NCBI RefSeq assembly: GCF_000243095.1
Contig: NZ_AHJE01000052.1
Location: 1,673-61,840, forward strand
DNA from: Cupriavidus basilensis OR16
GTDB lineage: Bacteria > Pseudomonadota > Gammaproteobacteria > Burkholderiales > Burkholderiaceae
DNA length: 60,168 nucleotides
Direction: 5' to 3'
Both the position numbers and the translations under genes were made by a program. Of this stretch, positions 26,910-35,643 are shown piece by piece. Position 1 is the first letter of the stretch, and every line of letters begins with the position of its first letter. The notes below the pieces were generated by a model. It had not been told where the DNA came from and did not search any database. It saw only the letters and a program-made list of their open reading frames with translations.

Positions 26910-28172
26910 ATGAAGAATGCCGAACTGGTTCGCCGCAAGGATGCCGCCACCCCACGTGGCGTTGGCGTGATGTGCAACTTCTACGCCGAGCGTGCCGAGA
27001 ATTCGGAGATCTGGGATGTGGAAGGCAAGCGCTATATCGACTTCGCCGCGGGCATCGCCGTGCTCAACACCGGCCACCGCCACCCGCGCCTGGTCGAAGC
27101 CATACAACGCCAGCTTGAGCGTTTCACGCACACGGCCTACCAGATCGTGCCGTACGCCAGCTATATCGAGCTGGCCGAGCGGATCAACCAGCGCGCGCCC
27201 GGCCGCTCGGCCAAGAAGACGGCGTTCTTCACCACCGGCGCCGAAGCCGTGGAGAACGCCATCAAGATCGCCCGCGCCGCTACCGGCCGCCCGGCAGTGA
27301 TTGCCTTCTCCGGCGGCTTCCACGGCCGCACCATGATGGGCATGGCGCTGACCGGCAAGGTGGTGCCGTACAAGGTGGGCTTTGGCCCGTTCCCCGGCGA
27401 GGTCTTTCACGCGCCGTATCCGTGCGCGCCGCATGGCGTGTCGGTGGAGGACTCGCTCAAGGCGATGGAGCACCTGTTCAAGGCCGACGTGGATCCCAAG
27501 CGCGTGGCCGTCATCATCTTCGAGCCGGTGCAGGGCGAGGGTGGTTTCAACGTGGCGCCGCCGGCCTTCGTCAAGGCACTGCGCGCGATCTGCGACGAGC
27601 ACGGCATCCTGCTGGTCGCCGATGAAGTGCAGACCGGCTTCGGCCGTACCGGCAAGCTCTTCGCCATGGAGCACTACGACGTGGCGCCGGACCTCACCAC
27701 CATGGCCAAGAGCCTGGCTGGCGGCATGCCGCTGTCGGCGGTGTGTGGCCGTGCCGAAGTCATGGACGCCCCCGCGCCCGGCGGCCTGGGCGGCACCTAT
27801 GCCGGCAATCCGCTGGCCGTGGCGTCCGCGCTGGCGGTGCTGGACGTGCTGGAAGGCGAACAGCTGATCCCGCGTGGCGCGGCACTCGGCCAGCGCCTGG
27901 TGGAGCGGCTCGAAGCCCTGAAGTCGCGCGTGCCGCAGATCGCCGAGATCCGTGGCCTGGGCGCGATGGTGGCGGTGGAGTTCCGCCGCGCCGACGGCGC
28001 GCCCGACGCGGAGTTCACGCGCGAGGTGCAGAACCGTGCGCTGGAGCAAGGCTTGCTGCTGTTGTCCTGCGGGGTGTACGGCAATGTGATCCGCTTCCTG
28101 TTCCCGCTGACGATTTCCGACGCGGTGATGAACGAAGGGCTGAATATCCTGGCCGACGTGCTCACGCGCTGA
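26910..28172 (+). CDS. gabT: 4-aminobutyrate-type aminotransferase
   Basis: A class III PLP aminotransferase. MKNAELVRRKDAATPRGVGV is the GabT start. FFTTGAEAVENAIKIARAAT binds the cofactor phosphate, FSGGFHGRTMMGMALTGK stacks on the ring, FEPVQGEGGFNVAPPAFVKA and LLVADEVQTGFGRTGKLFAM hold the cofactor aspartate, and MAKSLAGGMPLSAV contains the Schiff-base lysine. It moves the omega-amino group of GABA (or a homologue such as beta-alanine or 5-aminovalerate) to 2-oxoglutarate, giving a semialdehyde. I prefer ATG 26910 to 26898 because GGAG sits six bases before it. gabD follows after 43 bp. Confidence 0.92.
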   Translation: MKNAELVRRKDAATPRGVGVMCNFYAERAENSEIWDVEGKRYIDFAAGIAVLNTGHRHPRLVEAIQRQLERFTHTAYQIVPYASYIELAERINQRAPGRSAKKTAFFTTGAEAVENAIKIARAATGRPAVIAFSGGFHGRTMMGMALTGKVVPYKVGFGPFPGEVFHAPYPCAPHGVSVEDSLKAMEHLFKADVDPKRVAVIIFEPVQGEGGFNVAPPAFVKALRAICDEHGILLVADEVQTGFGRTGKLFAMEHYDVAPDLTTMAKSLAGGMPLSAVCGRAEVMDAPAPGGLGGTYAGNPLAVASALAVLDVLEGEQLIPRGAALGQRLVERLEALKSRVPQIAEIRGLGAMVAVEFRRADGAPDAEFTREVQNRALEQGLLLLSCGVYGNVIRFLFPLTISDAVMNEGLNILADVLTR

Positions 28173-28215
28173 GCCAGGAACCAACGAACCAACGAACCAA
28201 GAGACAGGACCGATC

Positions 28216-29682
28216 ATGCAACTCAAAGACCCCACCCTGCTACGCGCGCAAGCCTTTATCGGCGGCCAGTGGCAAGACGCCGACAGCGGCGCCACCTTCC
28301 CCGTGACCAACCCCGCCGATGGTTCGCTGATCGGCACCGTGCCGCTGATGGGCGCGGCGGAAACCACCCGCGCCATCGAGGCGGCGCGCGTGGCGCAGGC
28401 CGTATGGCGCCGCAAGACGGCCCGCGAGCGCGCCCAGGTGCTACGCGCCTGGTACGACCTGATGCTCGCCAACGCCGACGACCTGGCGATGCTGATGACC
28501 ACCGAACAGGGCAAGCCGCTGGCCGAGGCGCGCGGGGAAGCCGTCTACGCCGCATCCTTCCTGGAGTGGTTCGCCGAGGAAGCCAAGCGCGTCCACGGCG
28601 ACGTGCTGGCCACGCCCGCGTCCGACAAGCGCCTGCTGGTGGTCAAGGAACCGGTTGGCGTATGCGCGGCCATCACGCCGTGGAACTTCCCGCTGGCCAT
28701 GATCACACGCAAGGCCGGCCCCGCGCTGGCAGCGGGCTGCGCCATGGTGCTCAAGCCCGCCGAGGACACGCCGTTGTCGGCGCTCGCGCTGGCGCTGCTG
28801 GCGCAACGCGCTGGCCTGCCCGCCGGCCTGCTAAGCGTGGTGACGGGCGACGCTGCCAGCTCGATCGAGATTGGCGGCGAGCTGACTGGCAGCCCGGTGG
28901 TGCGCAAGCTCAGCTTTACCGGCTCCACGGAAGTCGGCCGCATCCTGATGCGCCAGTCGGCGCCCACCATCAAGAAGCTGTCGCTGGAACTCGGCGGCAA
29001 CGCGCCCTTCATCGTGTTCGACGACGCGGACCTGGACGCCGCCGTGGAAGGCGCAATGGCTTCCAAGTACCGCAATGCCGGCCAGACCTGCGTCTGCGCC
29101 AATCGCCTCTACGTGCACGACAAGGTGTACGACGCCTTCGCCGAGAAGCTGGTCGCCGCGGTGAAGCAGCTCAAGGTTGGCCACGGCCTGGAGCCCGGCG
29201 TGCTGCAAGGTCCGCTGATCAATGAAGACGCGGTCGCCAAGGTGGAGCAGCACATTGCCGATGCACTGGGCAAAGGCGCGCGTGTACTCACGGGCGGCAA
29301 GCGCCACAGCCTGGGCGGCACCTTCTTCGAGCCCACGGTGCTGGCCGGCGTCACGCCGGACATGGTGGTGGCCAGGCAGGAAACCTTCGGCCCGCTCGCG
29401 CCGCTGTTCCGCTTCACCAGCGACGAGGAAGTGGTCAACATGGCCAACGATACCGAGTTCGGCCTGGCCTCATACTTCTTCAGCCGCGACATCGGCCGCA
29501 TCTGGCGCGTGGCCGAGGCGCTCGAGTACGGCATGGTGGGCATCAACACCGGCCTGATCTCCAACGAGGTGGCGCCGTTCGGTGGCGTCAAGCAATCCGG
29601 CCTGGGCCGCGAAGGCTCCTCGTACGGCATCGAGGAATACCTGGAGGTCAAGTACCTCTGCATGGGCGGCGTGGACCGCTAA
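28216..29682 (+). CDS. gabD: Succinate-semialdehyde-type dehydrogenase
   Basis: A 488-residue NAD(P)-dependent aldehyde dehydrogenase. Key parts: AAITPWNFPLAMITRKAGPA (cofactor and oxyanion asparagine), LSFTGSTEVGRILM, LELGGNAPFIVFDDADLDAA (general-base glutamate) and YRNAGQTCVCANRLYV (catalytic cysteine), ending GGVKQSGLGREGSSYGIEEY typical of GabD. It oxidises the semialdehyde made by GabT to succinate or a related dicarboxylate. Together they feed omega-amino acids into the TCA cycle. Length and all catalytic residues are normal. Confidence 0.93.
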   Translation: MQLKDPTLLRAQAFIGGQWQDADSGATFPVTNPADGSLIGTVPLMGAAETTRAIEAARVAQAVWRRKTARERAQVLRAWYDLMLANADDLAMLMTTEQGKPLAEARGEAVYAASFLEWFAEEAKRVHGDVLATPASDKRLLVVKEPVGVCAAITPWNFPLAMITRKAGPALAAGCAMVLKPAEDTPLSALALALLAQRAGLPAGLLSVVTGDAASSIEIGGELTGSPVVRKLSFTGSTEVGRILMRQSAPTIKKLSLELGGNAPFIVFDDADLDAAVEGAMASKYRNAGQTCVCANRLYVHDKVYDAFAEKLVAAVKQLKVGHGLEPGVLQGPLINEDAVAKVEQHIADALGKGARVLTGGKRHSLGGTFFEPTVLAGVTPDMVVARQETFGPLAPLFRFTSDEEVVNMANDTEFGLASYFFSRDIGRIWRVAEALEYGMVGINTGLISNEVAPFGGVKQSGLGREGSSYGIEEYLEVKYLCMGGVDR

Positions 29683-29722
29683 GCCTTCAGCACAACGCAA
29701 CGCGTCTTCAGGAGACACCGCC

Positions 29723-30052
29723 ATGAGCAGACCCCAGGCCGTACCTACCGTGCAGGTCGACAACGATCGCGTGGTCGTCACCGAGTGGCGCTTCGCGCCG
29801 GGCGCGCAGACCGGGCATCACCGCCACGGCTACGACTACGTGGTGGTGCCGATGACCACCGGCGCGCTGCGGCTGGAGACGCCGGCCGGCGAAGTCGTCA
29901 GCCAGCTTGTGGCGGGCCGCGCCTACTACCGTGGCGCGGGCGTCGAGCACAACGTGATCAACGCGCACGAAGGCGAATGCGTGTTCGTGGAGATCGAAAT
30001 CAAGCCGGTTGCGCAGCCTCCCGCAGCCGGGGAAGCCGTGGGTCCCACCTGA
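29723..30052 (+). CDS. Small single-domain cupin
   Basis: A 109-residue beta-barrel protein. WRFAPGAQTGHHRHGYDYVV carries the metal-binding pattern H-x-H with a downstream acidic/aromatic position, and GRAYYRGAGVEHNVINAHEG carries the second-motif histidine. Such cupins are sugar- or acid-binding auxiliaries, isomerases or dioxygenases; nothing here fixes the function. Its start at 29723 follows AGGAGA. The stop is seven bases before the amidohydrolase ATG at 30060, so it is clearly part of the catabolic operon. Confidence 0.8.
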   Translation: MSRPQAVPTVQVDNDRVVVTEWRFAPGAQTGHHRHGYDYVVVPMTTGALRLETPAGEVVSQLVAGRAYYRGAGVEHNVINAHEGECVFVEIEIKPVAQPPAAGEAVGPT

Positions 30053-30059
30053 AAACATC

Positions 30060-31133
30060 ATGCGCGCCTTCTTCTCGGATGACCAACTGCTGCACCAGCC
30101 CCGCCAGTTCATGCGTGCGGGCCGCCTGTGCGAACCGACGGATGTGCCCGCCCGGGCCCACGCGCTGCAACGCGCGCTGGCTGCGCGCGGCATCACCCTG
30201 GCTGAGCCGGCCGACTTTGGCCGCGCGCCACTGGAGGCCGTGCACAGTCCGGCGTACCTGGATTTTCTCGGCTACGCGTACGAGCGCTGGATGGCGCTGG
30301 CGCGGCCCGGGTTCGAACCGGGCATCGAGGTGCTGCCCAATCTTTCGCCCTACTACAACGGCCGCGTGGACCAGCCGCGCCGCGTGCCGTGCCCGACGGA
30401 TTCCATCATTGCCCAGGCCGGCTACTACCTCGGCGACCTGAGCGCGCCGCTCGGGCCGCAGAGCTGGCGCTCCATCCTGCGCTCCGCGCACAGCGCCGTG
30501 GCGGCCGCGCAGTACGTGTGCGAGCAGCAGGACCGGCAAGGCATCGCCTACTCGCTGTCGCGCCCGTCCGGCCACCATGCGCACAGCGACCGCGCGGTGG
30601 GTTTTTGCTACGTCAACAACTCGGCCATCGCCGCCGAGACCTTGCTCAAGCGCTTCGGCAAGGTAGCGGTGCTCGACGTGGATGCGCACCATGGCGATGG
30701 CACGCAGCAGATCTTCTACCAGCGCTCCGACGTGATGACGATCTCGCTGCACGCCGACCCGAGCGCGTACTACCCGTTCTATACCGGCTATGCCTTTGAG
30801 CGCGGCTATGGCGCGGGCTACGGCTACAACCTGAACTTCCCACTGGCGCACGGCACCGAGGACGCCGGCTTCCTCGGCGCGCTCGACAACGCGCTCGATG
30901 CCCTGCGCGACTACCGTCCGCAGGCACTGGTGCTTGCATTGGGCTTTGACACCTATATCCACGATCCCATCAGCGTGTTGCGTGTGGGGCTGGATGCCTA
31001 TCGCGGCATTGGCGAGCGCATCAATGCGCTGGGCGTGCCAACGGTGGTGGTGCAGGAAGGCGGCTACGAGGTCGAGGCAATCGGTCCGGCGCTCGATTGC
31101 TTCCTGTCGGGCCTCGTGCCCGCCATGGCCTGA
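30060..31133 (+). CDS. Acetylpolyamine amidohydrolase (class II HDAC-like)
   Basis: A 357-residue zinc deacetylase. The start MRAFFSDDQLLHQPRQFMRA and overall layout resemble bacterial acetylpolyamine amidohydrolase. Catalytic pieces: SRPSGHHAHSD (tandem histidines), VAVLDVDAHHGDGTQQIFY (zinc aspartate and histidine), LHADPSAYYPFYTGYAFERG (loop that narrows the entrance in polyamine enzymes), LALGFDTYIHDP (second zinc aspartate) and VVVQEGGYEVEAIG (transition-state tyrosine). It should remove acetyl groups from acetylputrescine, acetylspermidine or similar amines. Its place between gabTD and a second amidohydrolase supports an amine-catabolic role and not protein deacetylation. Confidence 0.88.
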   Translation: MRAFFSDDQLLHQPRQFMRAGRLCEPTDVPARAHALQRALAARGITLAEPADFGRAPLEAVHSPAYLDFLGYAYERWMALARPGFEPGIEVLPNLSPYYNGRVDQPRRVPCPTDSIIAQAGYYLGDLSAPLGPQSWRSILRSAHSAVAAAQYVCEQQDRQGIAYSLSRPSGHHAHSDRAVGFCYVNNSAIAAETLLKRFGKVAVLDVDAHHGDGTQQIFYQRSDVMTISLHADPSAYYPFYTGYAFERGYGAGYGYNLNFPLAHGTEDAGFLGALDNALDALRDYRPQALVLALGFDTYIHDPISVLRVGLDAYRGIGERINALGVPTVVVQEGGYEVEAIGPALDCFLSGLVPAMA

Positions 31134-31188
31134 GCCACGTGCCGCAGCCCTGCCGCTACCCGATTCCGCTCGAACAAGGAGAGCCGAC

Positions 31189-32442
31189 ATGACGACACTG
31201 AAGATCGATGGGGACCGCCTGTGGCGGTCGCTGATGGCATTGGCGCGCATCGGCGCCACGCCGCGCGGGGGCAATGCGCGTCTGGCGCTCACCGCGCTCG
31301 ACGGGCAGGGCCGCGACCTGGTCGCGGGCTGGATGCGCGATGCCGGCCTGACCGTCACCGTTGACAAGGTCGGCAATATCTTCGGCCGCCGCGCGGGGCG
31401 CAACGACAGCCTGCCGCCCGTGATGACCGGTAGCCATATCGATACCCAGCCCACCGGCGGCAAGTTCGACGGCTGCTTTGGCGTGCTGGCCGGGCTCGAA
31501 GTCATGCGCACCCTGAATGCGCAGGGTGTGCAGACCGAGGCGCCGCTGGAACTGGCGATCTGGACCAACGAGGAGGGCACGCGCTTCGTGCCGGTGATGA
31601 TGGGCTCGGGCGTGTTCGCCGGCATTTTCCCGCTGCAGACTGCGCTGGATGCCACCGACAACGACGGCAAGCGCGTGGCCGACGAGTTGCGCGCCATCGG
31701 CTACGCCGGCAGCGCCGAAGTTGGCGGCCGCGCAATCGGCGCGTACTTCGAGGCGCATATCGAGCAAGGCCCGGTGCTGGAAGACGCCGACAACGTGATT
31801 GGCGTGGTGACCGGCTCGCTTGGCCTGCGCTGGTACGACCTGACCGTGACCGGCATGGAAGCGCACGCCGGCCCCACGCCGATGCCGCTGCGCCGCGATG
31901 CGCTGTATGGCGCGTCTTTCATCCTGCAGGAGGTGGTGCGCATCGCGCACGATTTCGCGCCGCACGGGCGTGGCACGGTGGGCGTGCTCGATGTCCATCC
32001 GGCCTCGCGCAATGTGATTCCCGGCACGGTGAAGTTCACGGTGGACCTGCGCCACCAGGATGCCGGCAAGCTAGCCGAGATGGACGCCCGCCTGCGCGCG
32101 GCCTGCGATGCGCTGGCGCAAGGCACGACCACCGGCAATCCGCTCGGCGTGCAGATCGAGGATGTGCAGTACTTCCCGCCCACGCCATTTGCGCCGGAAC
32201 TGGTGGGCCACGTGCGCCAGCAAGCGGCGGCGCTGGGCTACCCGCATCAGGACATCGTCACTGGCGCTGGCCACGACGCGGTGTATATCGCCACGGTGGC
32301 GCCTACCGCCATGATCTTTGTCCCTTGCAAGGACGGCATCAGCCATAACGAAGTGGAAGACGCCAAGCCCGAGCACCTGGAAGCCGGCGCCAATGTGCTG
32401 CTGGGCGCGATGGTGGCGCAGGCTGGCGGCAGGACCGCCTGA
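31189..32442 (+). CDS. Zn-dependent hydantoinase/carbamoylase-family hydrolase
   Basis: A 417-residue M20-type amidase of the N-carbamoyl amino acid hydrolase, ureidopropionase and allantoate amidohydrolase group. Metal-site motifs: PVMTGSHIDTQPTGGKFDGC, WTNEEGTRFVPVMMGSGVF, ARARY-position equivalent AYFEAHIEQGPVLE, and near the end GAGHDAVYIA and PCKDGISHNEVEDAKPEHLE. The lid region GMEAHAGPTPMPLRRDA binds substrate. It would release an amino acid, carbon dioxide and ammonia from a carbamoyl compound, or cut a related amide. It is the third deacylating enzyme of this operon. ATG 31189 follows AAGGAGAG. Confidence 0.88.
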   Translation: MTTLKIDGDRLWRSLMALARIGATPRGGNARLALTALDGQGRDLVAGWMRDAGLTVTVDKVGNIFGRRAGRNDSLPPVMTGSHIDTQPTGGKFDGCFGVLAGLEVMRTLNAQGVQTEAPLELAIWTNEEGTRFVPVMMGSGVFAGIFPLQTALDATDNDGKRVADELRAIGYAGSAEVGGRAIGAYFEAHIEQGPVLEDADNVIGVVTGSLGLRWYDLTVTGMEAHAGPTPMPLRRDALYGASFILQEVVRIAHDFAPHGRGTVGVLDVHPASRNVIPGTVKFTVDLRHQDAGKLAEMDARLRAACDALAQGTTTGNPLGVQIEDVQYFPPTPFAPELVGHVRQQAAALGYPHQDIVTGAGHDAVYIATVAPTAMIFVPCKDGISHNEVEDAKPEHLEAGANVLLGAMVAQAGGRTA

Positions 32443-32698
32443 TCCGGGGCGGTTCTGGAACCGATCCCGGATCGGTCCAAACCGGTGCGCCGCACAAGCC
32501 GGATGCACCGCGGCGCGAAGCCCCGCTGACCATCGCGGTGCGCCGTCCAACCCAATACCACCGTCGCGGCGGGGGCGGCCCCGCCGCGTCCGCGCGAATC
32601 GGATTCCCGACCAAAACCGGATGGCACAGCACTTGCAATTCAATGCCATCGCCCGTCGCGCCCAGCCCGACGGTTCACTTCCAGTAGCAAGGAATCCC

Positions 32699-33700
32699 AT
32701 GACCTTCCGTTTGTTCCCACACCGCACCGGCGCCATCGCGCTGGCGGCAATGTTGACCACCGGCCTGGTTGCCACGTCCCCGGCATCGGCGCAAGCCATG
32801 CACGACTGGCCCACCCAGCCCGTGCGCATCGTCGTGCCGTTCCAGGCCGGCTCCGCTACCGATCTCATCACGCGCCAGCTCGGCATCGGCCTGGGGCGCG
32901 AGTACGGCCAGACCTTCGTCGTGGAAAACCGGCCAGGCGCCGCCGCCATGATCGGCAGCGAGGCCGCGGCGCGCGCGCCAGGCGATGGCTACACCTTGCT
33001 GATGTCGGGGCCGGCTTCCATGGTGACCAACCGTTTCCTCTACAAGAAGCTCAGCTACGATCCGGACGCCTTCGAGAAAGTCGCGGTGGTGGCCATCACG
33101 CCGAACATCCTGCTGGCCAGCCCTGGCCTGCCCTTCAAGACGCTGCCGGAAATGATCGCCTATGCGAAGGCCAATCCGGGCAAGCTGACCTATGCGTCGT
33201 TCGGTGCGGGCACCACGTCGCATATGGCGGGCGAGATGCTCAAGGCCATGGCGGGCATCGATATCGTCCACGTGCCGTACAAAGGTGCGGGCGAAGCGAT
33301 TCCCGCCTTGCTGTCCGGGCAGGTCTCGATGTACTTCGACACCATCATGACGGGGTTGCCGTATGTGAAGGCGGGCAAGCTGCGAGCGCTGGGCGTTTCC
33401 AACGCCAAGCGCTCGCCGATGGCACCGGATATTCCCACGATCGCCGAGCAGGGCTATCCCGGCTTCGATATCGCGCCGTGGTACGGCATCGTCGCGCCCA
33501 AGGGCACGCCTGCCGAGGTGGTCACCAAGCTCAATGTCTCGATCAACAAGCTGCTCAAGGATCAGGGATTCCGCGAGAGGCTCGCCGCAACCGGCGCGGA
33601 GCCGCGCGGTGGCTCGGTGGCCGAGTTCAGCGCCATGGTAGGCGCGGAGATCCCGCGCACGGAAAAGCTGGTGAAGCAGTCGGGGATCAGCCTGCAGTAA
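32699..33700 (+). CDS. Bug-family solute-binding protein
   Basis: A 333-residue periplasmic protein with a signal peptide (TGAIALAAMLTTGLVATSPA, cleavage near ASA-QAM). Bug signatures: PVRIVVPFQAGSATDLITRQ, FVVENRPGAAAMIGSEAAAR, YKGAGEAIPALLSGQVSMYF and PDIPTIAEQGYPGFDIAPWY. It is the last gene before a strong terminator and may belong to the amine operon or be independently expressed, since 256 bp separate it from the hydrolase. That gap has no ORF or clear site. Ligand unknown. Confidence 0.92.
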   Translation: MTFRLFPHRTGAIALAAMLTTGLVATSPASAQAMHDWPTQPVRIVVPFQAGSATDLITRQLGIGLGREYGQTFVVENRPGAAAMIGSEAAARAPGDGYTLLMSGPASMVTNRFLYKKLSYDPDAFEKVAVVAITPNILLASPGLPFKTLPEMIAYAKANPGKLTYASFGAGTTSHMAGEMLKAMAGIDIVHVPYKGAGEAIPALLSGQVSMYFDTIMTGLPYVKAGKLRALGVSNAKRSPMAPDIPTIAEQGYPGFDIAPWYGIVAPKGTPAEVVTKLNVSINKLLKDQGFRERLAATGAEPRGGSVAEFSAMVGAEIPRTEKLVKQSGISLQ

Positions 33701-33726
33701 GGCCGCCGGCGCGAGGCAAAGGAAAA

Positions 33727-33753
33727 GCACCCGGCGAACCGGGTGCTTTTTTT
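33727..33753 (+). terminator. Strong intrinsic terminator ending the GABA/amine operon
   Basis: GCACCCGG, tetraloop CGAA, CCGGGTGC, then seven T. A run of A upstream makes it usable from the opposite strand as well, where the YbaK-like gene converges. Confidence 0.95.
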
Positions 33754-33779
33754 GCTTTTGCCTGATACCGAAAGCCTAC

Positions 33780-33823
33780 CAAAGATTACCCAAGGATCCC
33801 CCAAGGATCCCCCAAGGATTACC
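33780..33823. repeat. Four tandem 11-bp units downstream of the YbaK-like gene
   Basis: CAAGGATCCCC occurs twice in tandem, flanked by CAAAGATTACC on the left and CAAGGATTACC on the right, so four units of 11 bp with outer copies sharing TTACC. It ends two bases before the stop codon of the convergent gene. Eleven is close to one helical turn, so repeated sites would face the same side of the DNA. Confidence 0.8.
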
Positions 33824-33825
33824 CG

Positions 33826-34299
33826 CTACATCATGTGGCGCGAGAAGCGCCCGTGCTCGGCGCCAACCATCAAGTCGGCGAACTGTTCGCCGCTCATGTG
33901 CACGAGTTGCTGGTGATCGCCGGCTTCGAAGAACACTTCCGGCTGGGCCAGCAGGGCGTCGTCGAGGTAGGTGTGCATGCCGTAGGCCATGGCCACCGGC
34001 GGGATGGCGCCCAGGTCGCAATCCTTGAAGACTTCGCGGATCTCGTCTTCGTGGGCCAGTACCAGGGTGCGGCCGGATTGCGTGCAGATGGCCGCCAGGT
34101 TCAGGTGATGGCTGGACGGGATGACGGCGGCCACGTAGCCGATGTCATCCTCCAGCAACAGGGTCTTGGCCAGGCGATCTCCGGGAACGTGCGCTGCCTC
34201 CGCAGTGGCCATGCTGCTGAGGGTGTAGGGATGGCGGATGGTGTCGAAACGGCTGTTCCTGCTGTTGAGGCAATTTGCCAGGGTGGTAGCCAAGGCCAT
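33826..34299 (-). CDS. YbaK/ProX-type aminoacyl-tRNA deacylase domain protein
   Basis: A 157-residue stand-alone editing domain. TIRHPYTLSSMATAEAAHVP followed by GDRLAKTLLLEDDIGYVAAV matches the substrate-pocket and catalytic lysine region (G-x-x-x-A-K) of YbaK and ProX proteins, and PPVAMAYGMHTYLDDALL matches the later conserved strand. These hydrolyse mischarged tRNAs such as Ala- or Cys-tRNA(Pro). It stands alone, convergent with the operon to its left and followed on the right by a LysR gene on the same strand. Specificity is unknown. Confidence 0.85.
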   Translation of the reverse strand: MALATTLANCLNSRNSRFDTIRHPYTLSSMATAEAAHVPGDRLAKTLLLEDDIGYVAAVIPSSHHLNLAAICTQSGRTLVLAHEDEIREVFKDCDLGAIPPVAMAYGMHTYLDDALLAQPEVFFEAGDHQQLVHMSGEQFADLMVGAEHGRFSRHMM

Positions 34300-34401
34300 G
34301 ATGCGTCTCCTTCGCTGTACGTTGCGCTCAGGGCCGCGACGGACCCTTGCGCTTCCTACTATAGACGGTGCCCTCGGCGCCGGGGTGCCATCGGTGGCGC
34401 G

Positions 34402-35353
34402 TCATGCCTCGTCGTGCGCATCCAATGGGGGCATCCGGCGCGGTTGTGGCCACAGGGCCTGCAGTTCGGTCTTGAGGAAGTTCAGCAGGTAGCGGGTCGC
34501 CATGGTCTGGTAGCGGTTGGGCATGGTCAGCATATACAGGCGGCTGCCGAACACGCTGATGTGATAATCCGCCAGCACGGGCAGCAAGCTGCCCGCGTCG
34601 AGTTCCGCGCCGATGGCGTAGAGCGGGAAGATGCCCAGGCCCAGGTCGCCCAGCACGCCGTCCTTCAGGAAGGCGAAATTCTCCGAGCTCAGCGTGGGCT
34701 CCAGCGCCACCTGCTCGCGCACGGCGTCGCTGCCGGTGCCGCGTGTGCCGAAGGCCTTGAGCTTCTGGCCGATGGGCGAGGCGCAGACGATGGCATGGTC
34801 CTTGAGATCGGCCAGGTCGCGCAAGGGCGGCTGCGTGGCCAGGTAGCCGGGAGACCCGCACACCACCCACTCGACCATGCCGATCTCGGTTGCGACCACC
34901 GAGTCCGGTGGCGTGGAGATGATGCGCAGCGCCACCTCCACGTCTTCGGACACGAGGTTGTGGATGCGGTTATCGAACACCACGTCGAGGGTGATGTCCG
35001 GGTAGCGGTGCTTGAACTTCACCAGCAGCGGCGAGAGCATCGAGTGCCCCAGCCCGGTGGGCACCGACAAGCGCACATGGCCTTGCAGGCTCTTGCCCAT
35101 GCTGTTGATCAGCGCGTTGGCCGCCGCCACTTCACCGAGTATGTTGCGGCCGTGCTCGGAAAAGCCCGCCCCCAACGGCCACGGGCTCGACGTGCCGGGT
35201 GGTCCGGCGCAGCAACTGCACGCCCAGCGCTTCTTCAAGCGCCTTCAGGTGGTAGCTCACGTTGGCGCGGGTCATCTTGAGCTTGCGCGCGGCAGCCGAG
35301 AGGTTGCCGGCGTCGACGATGTCCACGAAAAGGCGTAAGGCGTTCAGGTCCAT
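34402..35353 (-). pseudogene. LysR-family regulator with a single-base frameshift
   Basis: The HTH is normal: MDLNALRLFVDIVDAGNLSA, KLKMTRANVSYHLKALEEAL and LLRRTTRHVEP. At about 35178-35185 one extra base breaks the frame; the continuation in the next frame is PLGAGFSEHGRNILGEVAAA and GHVRLSVPTGLGHSMLSPLL through a full effector domain to 34402. Removing one base gives 316 codons, a normal length, in the LysR branch typified by AaeR and DmlR. No divergent partner gene lies upstream (the gap to 35644 holds nothing clear), so its targets cannot be guessed. Confidence 0.87.
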
Positions 35354-35643
35354 GGGGCGGCTTGGTTTTGTCCGGGTGAAGGCGTGCCGGCGGGATAAGG
35401 TATGGCGAACAGTTTATCAAGCCTTATCAAGCCATTTCACATTCAATTCCCGGGCACGCAATGCCGGCTCGAATCGAGCGGCGGCACGCCATCGAAAGAC
35501 AGGCAAGCGATGGCAATGGAATCATCACGCCAAAGGCAATATGCCAATACGCAAATGGCCACGTCGATGGATTCCCATCACGTCCGCGCGATGATTTTCG
35601 CGAGCAGTGGCGGCGTGCGGTTCGCGGCCGGCGCGGGCCGCCA

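Noticed and set aside
25136..27118. A 660-residue ABC ATPase with a repeat-rich tail
   Set aside because: The tail from about 26620 is frameshifted sequence, the 12-bp repeat and out-of-frame gabT; the true C-terminus is visible in another frame ending at 26801.
26616..28514. 632-codon minus-strand frame opposite gabT
   Set aside because: Shadow frame with no motifs; gabT on the other strand has every catalytic residue.
33780..33823. CRISPR array
   Set aside because: Units are 11 bp in direct contact with no spacers, and no cas genes are present; the same applies to the 12-bp tract at 26811.
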